Origin: Serinicoccus sediminis
Lineage (GTDB): Bacteria > Actinomycetota > Actinomycetes > Actinomycetales > Dermatophilaceae
DNA length: 64,000 bases
Assembly (NCBI RefSeq): GCF_004153545.1
Contig: NZ_SDVA01000001.1
Coordinates: 1 to 64,000, forward strand
Direction: 5' to 3'
Both the position numbers and the translations under genes were made by a program. Shown piece by piece: positions 16,447 to 25,700 of the stretch. A model generated the notes under the pieces. That model had not been told where the DNA came from. It did not search any database and saw only the letters and a program-made list of their open reading frames with translations. Position 1 is the stretch's first letter, and the number at the start of each line of letters is the position of its first letter.

Positions 16447-17991
16447 ATGGATCTCGCCGGCCCCGTCCTCGTCGTGGCGCTCGTCGTCCTCGTCCTCGTC
16501 GTCCTGGGGGTGGTCGCCTTCGTCTACGCCAAGGTGCGCTTCAAGATCGCCACCCCGGACGAGGCGCTCATCATCACCGGGCGCAAGAGCGGCACCCCGG
16601 TCATCAACCCCGAGACCGGGGACGAGACCACCGACCTGTCGGGCCAGCGCGTCGTCATCGGCGGCGGAACCTTCGTCAAGCCGATCTTCGAGCAGGTCGC
16701 GCGGCTGTCGCTGGCCTCGCAGAGCTTCCCGGTCACGGCCGAGGACGCCACCACCAAGAGCGGTGTCGGCGTGACCCTGCGCAGCATCGCCGTGGTCAAG
16801 GTGGGCGGCACCGAGCGGATGGTGCGGGCCGCGGCGCAGCGCTTCGCCGGGCGGAGCCAGGAGCAGGTCATCGAGCAGCAGACCAGCGAGGTGCTCGTCG
16901 GTGTGCTGCGCACGATCGCGGGCACGCTGACCGTCGAGTCGATCCTCTACGAGCGGCAGGACTTCTCCAAGGAGGTCAAGGACATCGCCGTGCCGATGCT
17001 GGCCGAGCGCGGGCTCATCCTGGAGAACTTCGAGATCCAGACCGTCGAGGACTCCGGCGACTACATCCGCAACCTGGGGCGCCCGCGGGCCGCCGCGGTG
17101 GCCCGGGACGCCGAGATCGCCGAGGCGCAGGCCCGGCAGGAGAGCACCGAGCGCTCCAACGAGGCAGCCGTGCAGATCGCGGAGTCCAACAAGGCGCTGG
17201 CGCTGCGCAACGCGCAGATCGCCCGGGAGACGGCCACCGCGCAGGCCGAGGCCGAGGCGGCCAAGGAGCGCGCCGAGGCCGAGGCGCAGCAGTCGGTGCT
17301 GGTCGAGCAGGAGCAGGTCGCCCAGCGACGTGCGGCACTGCGCGAGCAGGAGCTGCAGACGGAGGTCCGCAAGCCCGCGGAGGCACGCAAGTACGAGGCG
17401 GCCCAGGAGGCGGACGCCCGCAAGTACGCCGCCGAGCAGGAGGCCGAGGCGGCGAAGACCACGGCGATCCGCAAGGCGGAGGCCGAGGCGCAGCGCACGA
17501 CCGCGCAGGCCGACGCGGAGGCCGCGGCCCTGCGGGCACGCGCCGAGGCCGCGCTGGTCGAGCAGCAGCGGAACGCCGAGGGTGCGCTCGCCCGGGCGCG
17601 GGCCGAGGCCGACGGCGTGCAGGCGCGCGGTGAGGCCGAGGCGGCCGCCGAGCGGGCCAAGGGTGAGGCGCGAGGTGCGGCGATCAAGGCCGAGGCCGAC
17701 GCCTACCAGACCTTCCCGGAGTCGGCGCGCCTGCAGATGGTGCTGGACGCGCTGCCGAAGATGGCGCAGCCCTACGCCGACGCCCTGGGCAGCATCGATG
17801 ACATCACCGTCATCGACCGCGACGGCGCCTCCCGGCTCTCCGGGCAGGTGTCGACCGGGGTGCAGGAGCTGGCCAGGCAGCTCAAGTCGCAGACCGGCAT
17901 CGACCTGCTGCAGATGCTGAGCGGCGAGCGGGCCGCGGACGAGCGCCCGGCGGAGGCAGCCGTGGCCGCTGACAGCAGCGTCGACGGCTGA
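16447..17991 (+). CDS. Flotillin-like SPFH domain protein
   Basis: This 514-residue protein has one N-terminal membrane helix (about residues 5-28, VVALVVLVLVVLGVVAFVY). An SPFH domain covers about 30-215. A long Ala/Glu/Gln-rich coiled coil runs from about 215 to 430 with many E-A-E-A-A repeats, and a C-terminal domain has YQTFPESARLQMVLDALPKM. Flotillins scaffold membrane microdomains and help assemble signalling and secretion proteins. ATG 16447 has an AGGAG site nearby. It is the last gene before a strand switch; the adjacent hydrolase and CWB2 genes do not obviously explain its role. Confidence 0.9.
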   Translation: MDLAGPVLVVALVVLVLVVLGVVAFVYAKVRFKIATPDEALIITGRKSGTPVINPETGDETTDLSGQRVVIGGGTFVKPIFEQVARLSLASQSFPVTAEDATTKSGVGVTLRSIAVVKVGGTERMVRAAAQRFAGRSQEQVIEQQTSEVLVGVLRTIAGTLTVESILYERQDFSKEVKDIAVPMLAERGLILENFEIQTVEDSGDYIRNLGRPRAAAVARDAEIAEAQARQESTERSNEAAVQIAESNKALALRNAQIARETATAQAEAEAAKERAEAEAQQSVLVEQEQVAQRRAALREQELQTEVRKPAEARKYEAAQEADARKYAAEQEAEAAKTTAIRKAEAEAQRTTAQADAEAAALRARAEAALVEQQRNAEGALARARAEADGVQARGEAEAAAERAKGEARGAAIKAEADAYQTFPESARLQMVLDALPKMAQPYADALGSIDDITVIDRDGASRLSGQVSTGVQELARQLKSQTGIDLLQMLSGERAADERPAEAAVAADSSVDG

Positions 17992-18022
17992 CCCGGGCCG
18001 GGGTCGCCCCGAGCCGGCCTGG

Positions 18023-20302
18023 TCACTCCAGCGCGAGCCCCAGCTCGGCCAGCACCCGGTCGGTGACGACCCTGGGCCCGCCCACGACGTAGACGGACGA
18101 CAGGGTGAGCCGTCCTAGGGCGCTCGACGTCGCCGACGGCACGCTCGTGGGCCGGGTCAGCACCAGGGGCGCGCCCTGGCGACCGGCGCGGGCGGCGGCG
18201 ACGAGCGCGTCGGGGTAGGCCGTGCCCGAGGTGACGTAGGCGCGGGTGGTGCCGGCCGGGTAGGACTGCGCCACCGCCTGGGCGGTGCCGTAGCGGTCGG
18301 TCCCGGACAGCCGGGTGAACGTCCCGGTGTCGCTGTAGGCGGCGGCAGCCCGCGCGGTGGCGGTGGAGACCGCTGTGGTCCCGCCGAGCACGATGAGCTG
18401 CCCGGGGGAGAGCCGCTCGAGCTGCTCGGCCACGACGGCCGGCAGGGAGGTGGTCCTGGTGATGAGCAGTGGCGCTCCCTGGTGGGCGGCCAGCGCCGCG
18501 CCGGCCAGCGCGTCGGGGTAGTCCTGGCCGCTGGCCAGGTAGACCCGCGGCACGTCGGCCGGGTAGGCCGCGGCGACGTTGGCGGCGACGACGTAGCGGT
18601 CGGTGCCGTCGATGCGCTGGACCGCACCGCTCACCGCATACCGCGCGAGCTGTGCGGCCACGTCGCCCGAGACCGCGCCCGTGCCCCCGACCACGATGAT
18701 GCGCCCGGGCCGCAGCCGGGCCAGCGCCGCTGCGGTCTCGGGGGGCAGCGACGTGGGCTCGGTGATGAGCAGGGGCGCGTCCGGGACGCCGCTGCGGGCG
18801 GCGGCGGTGAGCGCGTCGGGGAAGTTGCGTCCCGAGGCGACGTAGGCCACGGACACCCCGGCCGGCCAGGCCTCGGACACCGCCGCGCTGGTGGCGTAGC
18901 GGTTGTCACCGGCGATCCGGGTGGCCGGTCTCACCGTGGGCTCGGCGACGAAGGTGACGTAGTGCGAGGACAGCCCGTCGCGGTAGGTGGGGTAGGGCCG
19001 GGCGAAGCGGAGGTCCGGGCCGGTCACGTCCCGGTAGGTGTAGCTGCCGGCGGAGTTGTAGCCCTCGACGCGGGCGGTGACGATCCGACCACCGAACGAC
19101 CCGAAGCCGTCGCGCTCCAGCACTTGCACCCGCTCGACCCACGGGATACCGAACGCCGACTCCAGGGTCGACACGGGCAGCTCGCCCGTCCACGTGTGGC
19201 GACTGTTGCCGGCGACGCCGTCGTAGGCGTCGGGGTGCGCCGAGAGGTAGGGGTGCGCTGCAGAGCCGGGGGCGGTGTGACCGCCCGAGGAGGAGGAGAA
19301 CATCGTCGTGGCCAGCGCCCGGCCGGTGGCGAACGGGTAGGTCAGCACCTGGCCCTCGGTGGCGCCGACCGCGGCGTCGGTGTCGGGGTGCTCGTAGGAG
19401 GTGATCGCGCCGGTGCTGGTGCGGACCCCGCGGCCCCGGTAGACCTGGCAGGCCACCGTGTCGCAGGTGTCGTAGAAGGCGGTGGCACCCACGCCGCGCG
19501 CGGCATACGTGCGGGCGCTCACGGCCTGGCTGCGCAGGGCGGCGGGGTGGAAGGAGGTCGGCATCTCCGACGGGACGACCGAGCGCAGGTAGGACTGCAT
19601 GGACACCCGGTTGACGGTCTGCAGGGTGGGCGTGCCCGTGTGCACCGCCGACAGCACCCCGCGGTAGACCCGGAGCGACCCGTCGGGGAGGAAGAGGTCG
19701 ACGCTGCCTTCGGGCGAGCTGAAGGTCAGCGGGCAGGAGCGCGACAGACCCGCGGGCCAGGTCGTCGACCACACCCCGTCGACCCGGCCCTGCAGCACGC
19801 AGCTCGAGGCGGTGGTGCCGGTGGCCAGCACCCGCCACTGGTCCCGACCGGACGGCAGCGCGTAGGTCGTCGTGCTCGTCGCCGCGTTGCGGACCCGGAG
19901 GCCGGAGCGGTGGGCGACCCGGACGACCCCGTCGTCGTCGGTGGTGATGCCGACCCGGAGGCGCCCGAGGCTGTGCGTGTCCAGGCGGGTGCCCGGGTAG
20001 TAGTAGCCGAGGATCTGGGCGTGGGTCAGCCCGGCGAGGCCGGCGCCGTGCGCGCCGTACTGGGACATGCCGATGCCGTGGCCGAAGCCGCGTCCGCTGA
20101 CGGTGTAGGACCCGTCCACCGGACGGCGGTAGACCTCGGCGCCGGGCTGGGGAGGGGGCAGCGCGGTCAGGACCGGGGTCGAGGGCGACACCGGCGAGAC
20201 GGCTGGGCGCGTGCTGTCGCCCTGCGCCGGGAGCTGGCCCACGGCGACGGCCAGCGCGGAGCCGGCCACCACCACGGCTGTCCAGAACCGTCGAAGGAGC
20301 AT
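18023..20302 (-). CDS. Secreted SpoIID/LytB-domain protein with three CWB2 repeats
   Basis: This 759-residue protein starts MLLRRFWTAVVVAGSALAVA, a signal peptide. The ATG at 20300-20302 follows an AAGGGG site six bases upstream; a more upstream GTG adds a non-signal-like extension. A SpoIID-like domain (about 60-460) has GRGFGHGIGMSQYGAHG and the VPSEMPTSFHPAALRSQAV block typical of SpoIID/LytB lytic transglycosylases. Three CWB2 repeats follow (RIAGDNRYATSA, RIDGTDRYVVAA, RLSGTDRYGTAQ). It probably acts on peptidoglycan or its amidase partners at the cell surface. It is one of two CWB2 proteins in the window, both outside the wall-gene clusters. Confidence 0.9.
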   Translation of the reverse strand: MLLRRFWTAVVVAGSALAVAVGQLPAQGDSTRPAVSPVSPSTPVLTALPPPQPGAEVYRRPVDGSYTVSGRGFGHGIGMSQYGAHGAGLAGLTHAQILGYYYPGTRLDTHSLGRLRVGITTDDDGVVRVAHRSGLRVRNAATSTTTYALPSGRDQWRVLATGTTASSCVLQGRVDGVWSTTWPAGLSRSCPLTFSSPEGSVDLFLPDGSLRVYRGVLSAVHTGTPTLQTVNRVSMQSYLRSVVPSEMPTSFHPAALRSQAVSARTYAARGVGATAFYDTCDTVACQVYRGRGVRTSTGAITSYEHPDTDAAVGATEGQVLTYPFATGRALATTMFSSSSGGHTAPGSAAHPYLSAHPDAYDGVAGNSRHTWTGELPVSTLESAFGIPWVERVQVLERDGFGSFGGRIVTARVEGYNSAGSYTYRDVTGPDLRFARPYPTYRDGLSSHYVTFVAEPTVRPATRIAGDNRYATSAAVSEAWPAGVSVAYVASGRNFPDALTAAARSGVPDAPLLITEPTSLPPETAAALARLRPGRIIVVGGTGAVSGDVAAQLARYAVSGAVQRIDGTDRYVVAANVAAAYPADVPRVYLASGQDYPDALAGAALAAHQGAPLLITRTTSLPAVVAEQLERLSPGQLIVLGGTTAVSTATARAAAAYSDTGTFTRLSGTDRYGTAQAVAQSYPAGTTRAYVTSGTAYPDALVAAARAGRQGAPLVLTRPTSVPSATSSALGRLTLSSVYVVGGPRVVTDRVLAELGLALE

Positions 20303-20474
20303 CACGGACCCCTTGTCGTCCCGGCGACCCGTCACACGTCGCCGATCTCCTCAGTGTGGCACTGCGCGCGCCCCGTGGGTAGGTGCTGTGCGGGAGAGGT
20401 GTGCACCCTCGGGGGCGGAGCCCCGTGACCACCGCGACGGCCGGTCGCGACCCATGGGCCGGTCCGGCGGGGTG

Positions 20475-21281
20475 TCAGCGCAGGTGGCTGGCCCCGTTGA
20501 GGTCGAGGACCGCGCCCGAGGCCCACTCCGCCCGGGGGTCGGCCAGAGCGAGCACGGCGTCGGCGACCTCGTGCGGCTGGGCGACCCGGTCGAACGGGCT
20601 CTGCGCCTTCGTGGCAACCCCCCGGTCCCCAGCCAGCGCGTAGCCGGCCATCTCGGTCTCGATGAAGCCCGGTGCCACCGACGTCACGGCGATGCCGTGC
20701 CGCCCCAGCCGCTGCGCCATCGACTGGCCGAAGGAGTGCAGGCCGGCCTTGCTCGCGCCGTAGGCCGGGATGTCGGGCTCGCCCCGGTAGGCGCCGCGGC
20801 TGCCGACGTTGACGATCCTCCCGACGGGCACGTCGTCCGCGGGCGGCACGTCGATCATGTGCCGGGCCACCTGCCAGGTGAGGTGGGCGGGGCCGAGCAG
20901 GTTGGTCTCGAGCGTGCGCCGCCAGATCTCCACCCACTCGGGGTATGACGTCTCCTCCAGCGGGTGGTCGCCCCGCCGGCTCCCGCCCTCCGACGGGGCG
21001 GCCAGCATCGCCGCGTTGTTGACCAGGACGTCGACCCGGCCCAGCGCCCCGATCGCCTCGGCTGCCAGCCGTTCGACGGCGTCCGGGTCGGCGAGGTCGG
21101 CCTGGACGACGGCGTGCCCCTCGCCCGGGAGGGAGCGGCACACCTCGTGCGCGGCCGCCTCACTGCCCAGGTAGTGGACGACGACCCTGTCGCCGCGCCC
21201 CGCGAACGCTCGGGCCACCGCCGCCCCCACGCCTCGGGAGGAGCCGGTGACCAGGACGCCGCGGGAGGGGTGCGAGCTCAT
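20475..21281 (-). CDS. Short-chain dehydrogenase/reductase
   Basis: This is a 268-residue classical SDR. The Rossmann motif TGSSRGVGAAVA lies near residue 15. The NNAA motif, the catalytic Ser in VNVGSRGAYRG and Y-x-x-x-K in YGASKAG follow, and the end reads DLNGASHLR like FabG relatives. It probably reduces or oxidises a hydroxy/oxo compound with NAD(P). The start at ATG 21279-21281 is chosen as the one closest to the Rossmann fold; an ATG nine bases upstream is an alternative. It lies just outside the left end of the tRNA-Ala element. No pathway partner is adjacent. Confidence 0.86.
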   Translation of the reverse strand: MSSHPSRGVLVTGSSRGVGAAVARAFAGRGDRVVVHYLGSEAAAHEVCRSLPGEGHAVVQADLADPDAVERLAAEAIGALGRVDVLVNNAAMLAAPSEGGSRRGDHPLEETSYPEWVEIWRRTLETNLLGPAHLTWQVARHMIDVPPADDVPVGRIVNVGSRGAYRGEPDIPAYGASKAGLHSFGQSMAQRLGRHGIAVTSVAPGFIETEMAGYALAGDRGVATKAQSPFDRVAQPHEVADAVLALADPRAEWASGAVLDLNGASHLR

Positions 21282-21420
21282 GCCAGTCATCCTGTCATCC
21301 GGCCGATGCGCACGAGCCACGGCTCAGCACTCCGGGGGGCTCAATCCGGAGCTGCGGGAACTCGCTCGGTTCGGGGCACGATCCTGGCCTTCCCCGCAGT
21401 GCGTCAAGGGCTTCTGGTCT

Positions 21421-21466
21421 GGGTGGAGGCGACGGGACTCGAACCCCTAACCCCCTGCTTGCAAAG
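21421..21466 (-). repeat. attL: 3' fragment of tRNA-Ala (displaced half)
   Basis: Read on the minus strand, this is the T-arm, variable region and anticodon loop part of tRNA-Ala, starting with the discriminator A at 21424. It ends at the TGCAAAG anticodon-loop core (21460-21466) and then turns into unrelated DNA. One base (21433) differs from the intact gene and would break a T-stem pair. It cannot fold as a tRNA by itself. Confidence 0.88.
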
Positions 21467-21572
21467 TCCACGGATGGGGTACGCGATAACCCATTTCTGC
21501 AGTTGAGGGCGCTGCAGAGCACACCGGGTCACGCCGATTGCGTACCCCACTGCAGTACTTTTCTGGGGTACG
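21460..21572 (+). repeat. Element-end arm, copy A
   Basis: About 113 bp starting at the anticodon-loop core. It contains GTCCACG, several GGTACG/CGTACC words in both orientations, GCTGCAGAGCAC, CGCCGATTGCGTACCC and TGCAGTAC. It is clearly related (about three quarters of bases by eye) to 30096-30206. The spaced short words look like integrase/excisionase arm-type binding sites. Confidence 0.65.
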
Positions 21573-21709
21573 AGTGGGTACGCCCGCTCGTTGTTGGGTC
21601 GCCAGCGCCAAGACAACTGTCGAAAATGGCCGGAGGGGCAACCCGCACGCCGCGGGTCGGCCGCTAGGACCTCGTTCGTCCGCTCGGCCTGGCAGCTACG
21701 CTGGCGCCC
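21573..21709 (+). promoter_or_regulatory. Upstream region of the RM operon with a probable leaderless promoter
   Basis: No ORF is visible. TACGCT at 21697-21702 ends seven bases before the GTG at 21710, the spacing of a -10 box to a leaderless start codon. A good -35 is not obvious; the closest match is the TTCGTC word near 21675. Confidence 0.4.
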
Positions 21710-21883
21710 GTGATCACCGGAGACCTCAAGAGCAAGACTGACCGCAGCTGGGACGCCTCCTGCGCGGATGGGACCGGCAACCGCCTCGCGGTGAGCGAGC
21801 AGGTCACCTACCTGCTCTCCTGCTGTGTGTCCGGCCCTGAGCTATGGAACGTAGATTCGCGTCGACGGGCTGGGTCACGGTGA
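21710..21883 (+). pseudogene. Remnant of an HsdM N-terminus, translationally coupled to hsdM
   Basis: The 57 codons from GTG 21710 read VITGDLKSKTDRSWDASCA, then LAVSEQVTYLLS. This resembles the first residues of many type I methylases (ITGDLKSK-x-D-x-x-W-x-A...N-P-L-x-V-x-E-Q-x-T-Y-L-L). After YLL the similarity ends and the frame stops at 21881-21883. That stop overlaps the hsdM GTG at 21880 (GTGA). It therefore looks like the truncated start of an earlier hsdM that now works as a leader peptide for the present one. Function as a protein is doubtful. Confidence 0.6.
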
Positions 21884-23847
21884 ACAGGTCGCTTCATGCT
21901 CAGATCGTCGCGTTGATCTGGGCCACGGCCGATGACGTCCTTCGAGATCTCTACGTCCGCGGCAAGTACCGCGACGTCATCCTGCCCTTCACGGTCCTAC
22001 GTCGGCTAGACAGCGTCCTCGAGCCGACCATAGACAACGTCATCAGGACCAAGACGGCGCTGGACGAGGCAGGCATCGTCAATCAGGATGCACCGCTCCG
22101 CGACGCGGCAGGACAGGACTTCTACAACACCTCCGGCTTCACGCTGCGCGACCTGCGCTCGGTCAGCAGCGCCGCGCGGCTCAGGCTCGACTTCGAGGCC
22201 TACCTGGACGGCTTCTCCCCCAACGTCCAGGAGATTCTCGACAACTTCGAGTTCCGCAACCAGCTCCCGCGGCTGACCAAGGCAGACGCCCTCGGCACCT
22301 TGATCGAAAGATTCCTCGACCCCGACCTCGACCTGTCGCCCAGCGGCCTCGACAACCATGCGATGGGCACAGTCTTCGAGGAGCTAGTCCGCCGCTTCAA
22401 CGAGGAGAACAACGAGGAGGCCGGCGAACACTGGACACCGCGAGATGCCGTGCGTCTCATGACCCGCCTCGTGTTCGAGCCGATCGCAGACACAATCCAG
22501 TCCGGCAGCTACCTTCTGTACGACGGCGCGATGGGCACCGGCGGCATGCTGACGGTCGCCGAGGAAACCCTTCAGCAGCTCACCTTGGTGCGAGGCAAGC
22601 GCGTCAAGACGCACCTTTTCGGCCAGGAGATCAACGCCGAGACCTACGCCATTGCCAAGGCCGACCTCATCCTCAAGGGCGAGGGTCAGGCTGCGGATAA
22701 TGTCATCGGAGGACCAGAGTGGTCGACGCTCTCCAACGACGCGTTCGCCAGCCGCGAGTTCGACTTCATGCTGTCCAACCCGCCCTATGGCAAGTCGTGG
22801 AAGACCGATCAGGAGCGTATGGGTGGCGCCAAGAACATCCGCGACCCCCGTTTCGTCGTGGAGCACGCCGGCGACCCCGAGTTCTCGCTCGTCACCCGCA
22901 GCAGCGACGGGCAGATGATGTTCCTGGCCAACCTCATCTCGAAGATGAAGCATCACACTGAGCTGGGCAGCCGGATAGCGGAGGTCCACAACGGCTCGTC
23001 ACTGTTCACCGGCGATGCCGGGCAAGGGGAAAGCAACATCCGTCGCTGGATCATCGAGAACGACTGGCTCGAGGCGATCGTGGCTCTCCCGCTCAAGATG
23101 TTCTACAACACCGGAATCGCGACCTATGTGTGGGTGCTGAGTAACCGCAAGGAAGAGCGACGCCAAGGCAAAATTCAGCTCATCGACGCCACCGAGTGGT
23201 TCACGCCGCTGCGCAAGAATCTCGGCGACAAGGGGGTCGAATTGGCCGCTGGTGACATCGACCGCATTCTTAAGACGTTCGCCGCCTTTGACAAGGCAGC
23301 GGATCCCGACCACGCTAAGATCTTCGAGAACCGCGACTTTGGTTACTCCAAGATCGTCGTCGAGCGCCCGTTGCGAATCTTGGGCGCCGAGGAGGGGCGG
23401 GTTTACAGGCCAGCCGAAATCAAGTTCCTCAAGGAGACCGGCACGCGGGATGAGTCGGCGCCCGCCATCATCAGGAAGGTGCTGCCGAGCAACACGGAAG
23501 CCGCTCCGCTGCTGGGCCGCTTCGAGGCCCTTGTCGACGGTAAGACCCGGGTCGTGCAGTACGAACCTGACTCAGACCTGCGAGACTCCGAACAGGTCCC
23601 CCTGAACGAGCCGGCTGGAGAGTTCGCTGACGGCATCGAGGCCTTTTTCCGCCGTGAGGTCCAGCCCTATGCACCCGACGCCTGGATTGACGAGGCCAAG
23701 ACCAAGATCGGCTACGAGATCTCCTTCACCCGGCACTTCTACAAGCCCACCCCGATGAGGACTCTCGCCGAGATCCAGGCCGACATTCGTGCCCTCGAGG
23801 CCGAGACCGACGACCTCATCGCCGAACTCGCCGGAGGTGCCGAATGA
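21880..23847 (+). CDS. hsdM: Type I restriction-modification system, DNA methyltransferase subunit HsdM
   Basis: This 655-residue protein has an N-terminal HsdM helical domain (LIWATADDVLRDLYVRGKYR...ILPFTVLRRLD). The methyltransferase core has motif I near residue 214 (YDGAMGTGGML) and the catalytic motif IV NPPYGKSW near residue 300. It methylates adenine in the host recognition sequence and forms the complex with HsdS and HsdR. GTG 21880 is chosen because it starts the conserved helical domain and overlaps the stop of the upstream remnant; an in-frame ATG at 21844 adds residues with no family match. The stop overlaps the next ATG (ATGA). Confidence 0.9.
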   Translation: MNRSLHAQIVALIWATADDVLRDLYVRGKYRDVILPFTVLRRLDSVLEPTIDNVIRTKTALDEAGIVNQDAPLRDAAGQDFYNTSGFTLRDLRSVSSAARLRLDFEAYLDGFSPNVQEILDNFEFRNQLPRLTKADALGTLIERFLDPDLDLSPSGLDNHAMGTVFEELVRRFNEENNEEAGEHWTPRDAVRLMTRLVFEPIADTIQSGSYLLYDGAMGTGGMLTVAEETLQQLTLVRGKRVKTHLFGQEINAETYAIAKADLILKGEGQAADNVIGGPEWSTLSNDAFASREFDFMLSNPPYGKSWKTDQERMGGAKNIRDPRFVVEHAGDPEFSLVTRSSDGQMMFLANLISKMKHHTELGSRIAEVHNGSSLFTGDAGQGESNIRRWIIENDWLEAIVALPLKMFYNTGIATYVWVLSNRKEERRQGKIQLIDATEWFTPLRKNLGDKGVELAAGDIDRILKTFAAFDKAADPDHAKIFENRDFGYSKIVVERPLRILGAEEGRVYRPAEIKFLKETGTRDESAPAIIRKVLPSNTEAAPLLGRFEALVDGKTRVVQYEPDSDLRDSEQVPLNEPAGEFADGIEAFFRREVQPYAPDAWIDEAKTKIGYEISFTRHFYKPTPMRTLAEIQADIRALEAETDDLIAELAGGAE

Positions 23848-25700
23848 CGGATGTCGAGCGCAGCATCGAGGGCGTCGCCAAGACGGTCGCTGGCGTCTTG
23901 ACGAATCAGAAGTACGCCATCGACTACTACCAGCGGGAGTACAAGTGGGAGTCCAAGCAAATGGCGGAACTCACCGCCGACCTCACGACGAAATTCCTGG
24001 ACCTCTATGACCCTAACCATGCACGCAAGGACGTCGCGAATTACGCGGGGTACTACCTCGGTTCGATCATTATTTCCCAGAAGGGCAGCGAACCCTACAT
24101 CGTCGACGGCCAGCAGCGGCTCACCAGTCTCACGCTGCTGCTGACGTTCCTGCGCCGCTTGCAGGAGAACCGGCACGACAAGGTCGACGTGGACCCACTG
24201 ATCTTCTCGGAGAAGTACGGGGACAAGTCCTTCAACCTCGACATACCGGACCGGGTCGACTGCATGATGGCACTCTTCGAGGATGGCACCTATGAGCCCA
24301 AGCCCGATGACCCCGAGTCCGTGACAACGCTCGTTACCAGGTACGACGAGCTGGATGACCTGTTTCCAGACGAACTTCGCGAGGACGCGCTCCCGTACTT
24401 CATCGACTGGCTCAAGGACCGAGTTCAACTCGTCCAGATCACCGCATACGCAGACGACGACGCCTACGCAATCTTCGAGACGATGAACGACCGCGGCCTC
24501 AAGCTCACACCGGCAGACATGCTGAAGGGCTACCTCTTGGCGAACACTGAGGACGGGTCTCCACGGACCAAAGCTAACAATATGTGGCGCAAGCGACTGC
24601 GCCAACTTGACGACAAGGCTGAGGAGGCGAGCTCCGACTTCCTCAAGACCTGGTTGCGCAGCCAGTACTCCACCAAGATCCGCGAGCGTCGAAGGGACTC
24701 GCGCCCACAAGACTGGGACCGCATCGGCACCGAGTTTCATCGCTGGCTGCGAAACGACCACGAACGCGTCGGGCTCACTAGCCGGCAGGACTACTATGAC
24801 TTCATCGCCGTCGACCTCGACTTCTACAGCCGCCAGTATGAGCGGATCCTCGACGCGGCGCGTGGAACTTTCGGTCCGGCCAGTCCATTGCGCTACATCC
24901 GTTACAACGCGGATCACCGGTTCACGCTGCAGGATCAACTACTCCTCGCGCCCCTGCGAGTCGGCGACGACGTCGCGACGATAGACCGCAAACTCGAGCT
25001 CGTCGGGCGATTTGTCGACATCCTGATCGCGTGGCGCGTCTGGAACTTCCGCGCCACGGGCTACTCAACCATGCAGTACGCGATGTTCACGGTGATGCGG
25101 GATATCCGTGGCCTCGACGTCGGCCCCCTCGCCACTGCCCTGCGCGATTACCTGCTCAAGACCGACGAGAACTTCGACAGCAACGATGACCTCGCCGTCC
25201 ACCAGCAGAACCGTAACCAGCTCCACAAGGTTCTGGCCCGGATCACCGACTACACCACGGTCAGTTCGGGCCACGTCCCCAACTACCTGGAGCTGACCAA
25301 CGGCACGAAGGTGAAATATGAGGTGGAACACGTCTGGGCCAACCGCCCTGAGCGCCACACAGACGAGTTCGATCACGAAGCCGACTTCCGGAGACACCGC
25401 AACAGGATCGGTGACCTGCTCCTGCTGCCCAAGCAGTTCAACGCCAGCTACGGCGACGACCCGTACCACGAGAAGCGTCCGCGGTACTTCAGCCAAAATC
25501 TCCTCGCCGCTAGCCTCGACCCCCAGGCCTATGAGAAGAACCCCGGATTCCTGTCGTTTGTCACGTCCACGGGCCTGCCCTTCAAGCCGTACGCCGAGTT
25601 CAAGGCCTCCGACGTTATCGAGCGCGGTAACCTCTACCGCGCTATCGCCAAGCGGATCTGGAACCCAGACGACCTCCTCGCCATTGCAGAGGGTGACTAA
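23844..25700 (+). CDS. DUF262/DUF1524 (GmrSD-like) endonuclease-type protein inside the RM operon
   Basis: This 618-residue protein has an N-terminal DUF262 (GmrS) domain with the DGQQR motif at residues 88-92 and a W-S/Y-Q-R-E-Y-x-W-like start (YYQREYKWE). A C-terminal DUF1524 (GmrD) domain of the HNH type has VEHVWAN (His) and RNRIGDLLLLPKQFNASYG. Such fused proteins (type IV GmrSD, BrxU and SspE relatives) use nucleotides and cut modified or sulfur-marked phage DNA. Its ATG overlaps the hsdM stop (ATGA) and its TAA overlaps the hsdS ATG (TAATG). It is thus an integral part of this operon, and may restrict phage DNA whose modification blocks HsdR. That reading is inferred. Confidence 0.85.
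   Translation: MTDVERSIEGVAKTVAGVLTNQKYAIDYYQREYKWESKQMAELTADLTTKFLDLYDPNHARKDVANYAGYYLGSIIISQKGSEPYIVDGQQRLTSLTLLLTFLRRLQENRHDKVDVDPLIFSEKYGDKSFNLDIPDRVDCMMALFEDGTYEPKPDDPESVTTLVTRYDELDDLFPDELREDALPYFIDWLKDRVQLVQITAYADDDAYAIFETMNDRGLKLTPADMLKGYLLANTEDGSPRTKANNMWRKRLRQLDDKAEEASSDFLKTWLRSQYSTKIRERRRDSRPQDWDRIGTEFHRWLRNDHERVGLTSRQDYYDFIAVDLDFYSRQYERILDAARGTFGPASPLRYIRYNADHRFTLQDQLLLAPLRVGDDVATIDRKLELVGRFVDILIAWRVWNFRATGYSTMQYAMFTVMRDIRGLDVGPLATALRDYLLKTDENFDSNDDLAVHQQNRNQLHKVLARITDYTTVSSGHVPNYLELTNGTKVKYEVEHVWANRPERHTDEFDHEADFRRHRNRIGDLLLLPKQFNASYGDDPYHEKRPRYFSQNLLAASLDPQAYEKNPGFLSFVTSTGLPFKPYAEFKASDVIERGNLYRAIAKRIWNPDDLLAIAEGD

Noticed and set aside
18482-20428. Long open frame on the plus strand opposite the SpoIID/CWB2 gene
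   Set aside because: Antisense shadow; no domain and no ribosome-binding site.
21421-21466. A second functional tRNA-Ala
   Set aside because: Only the 3' half is present; the D-arm and 5' acceptor strand are missing, and a T-stem pair is broken. It is the attL fragment.
23844-25700. Reading the DUF262 protein as a second HsdS or as an Abi protein
   Set aside because: DGQQR and the DUF1524 His/Asn pattern fit GmrSD; no target-recognition domain repeats are present.
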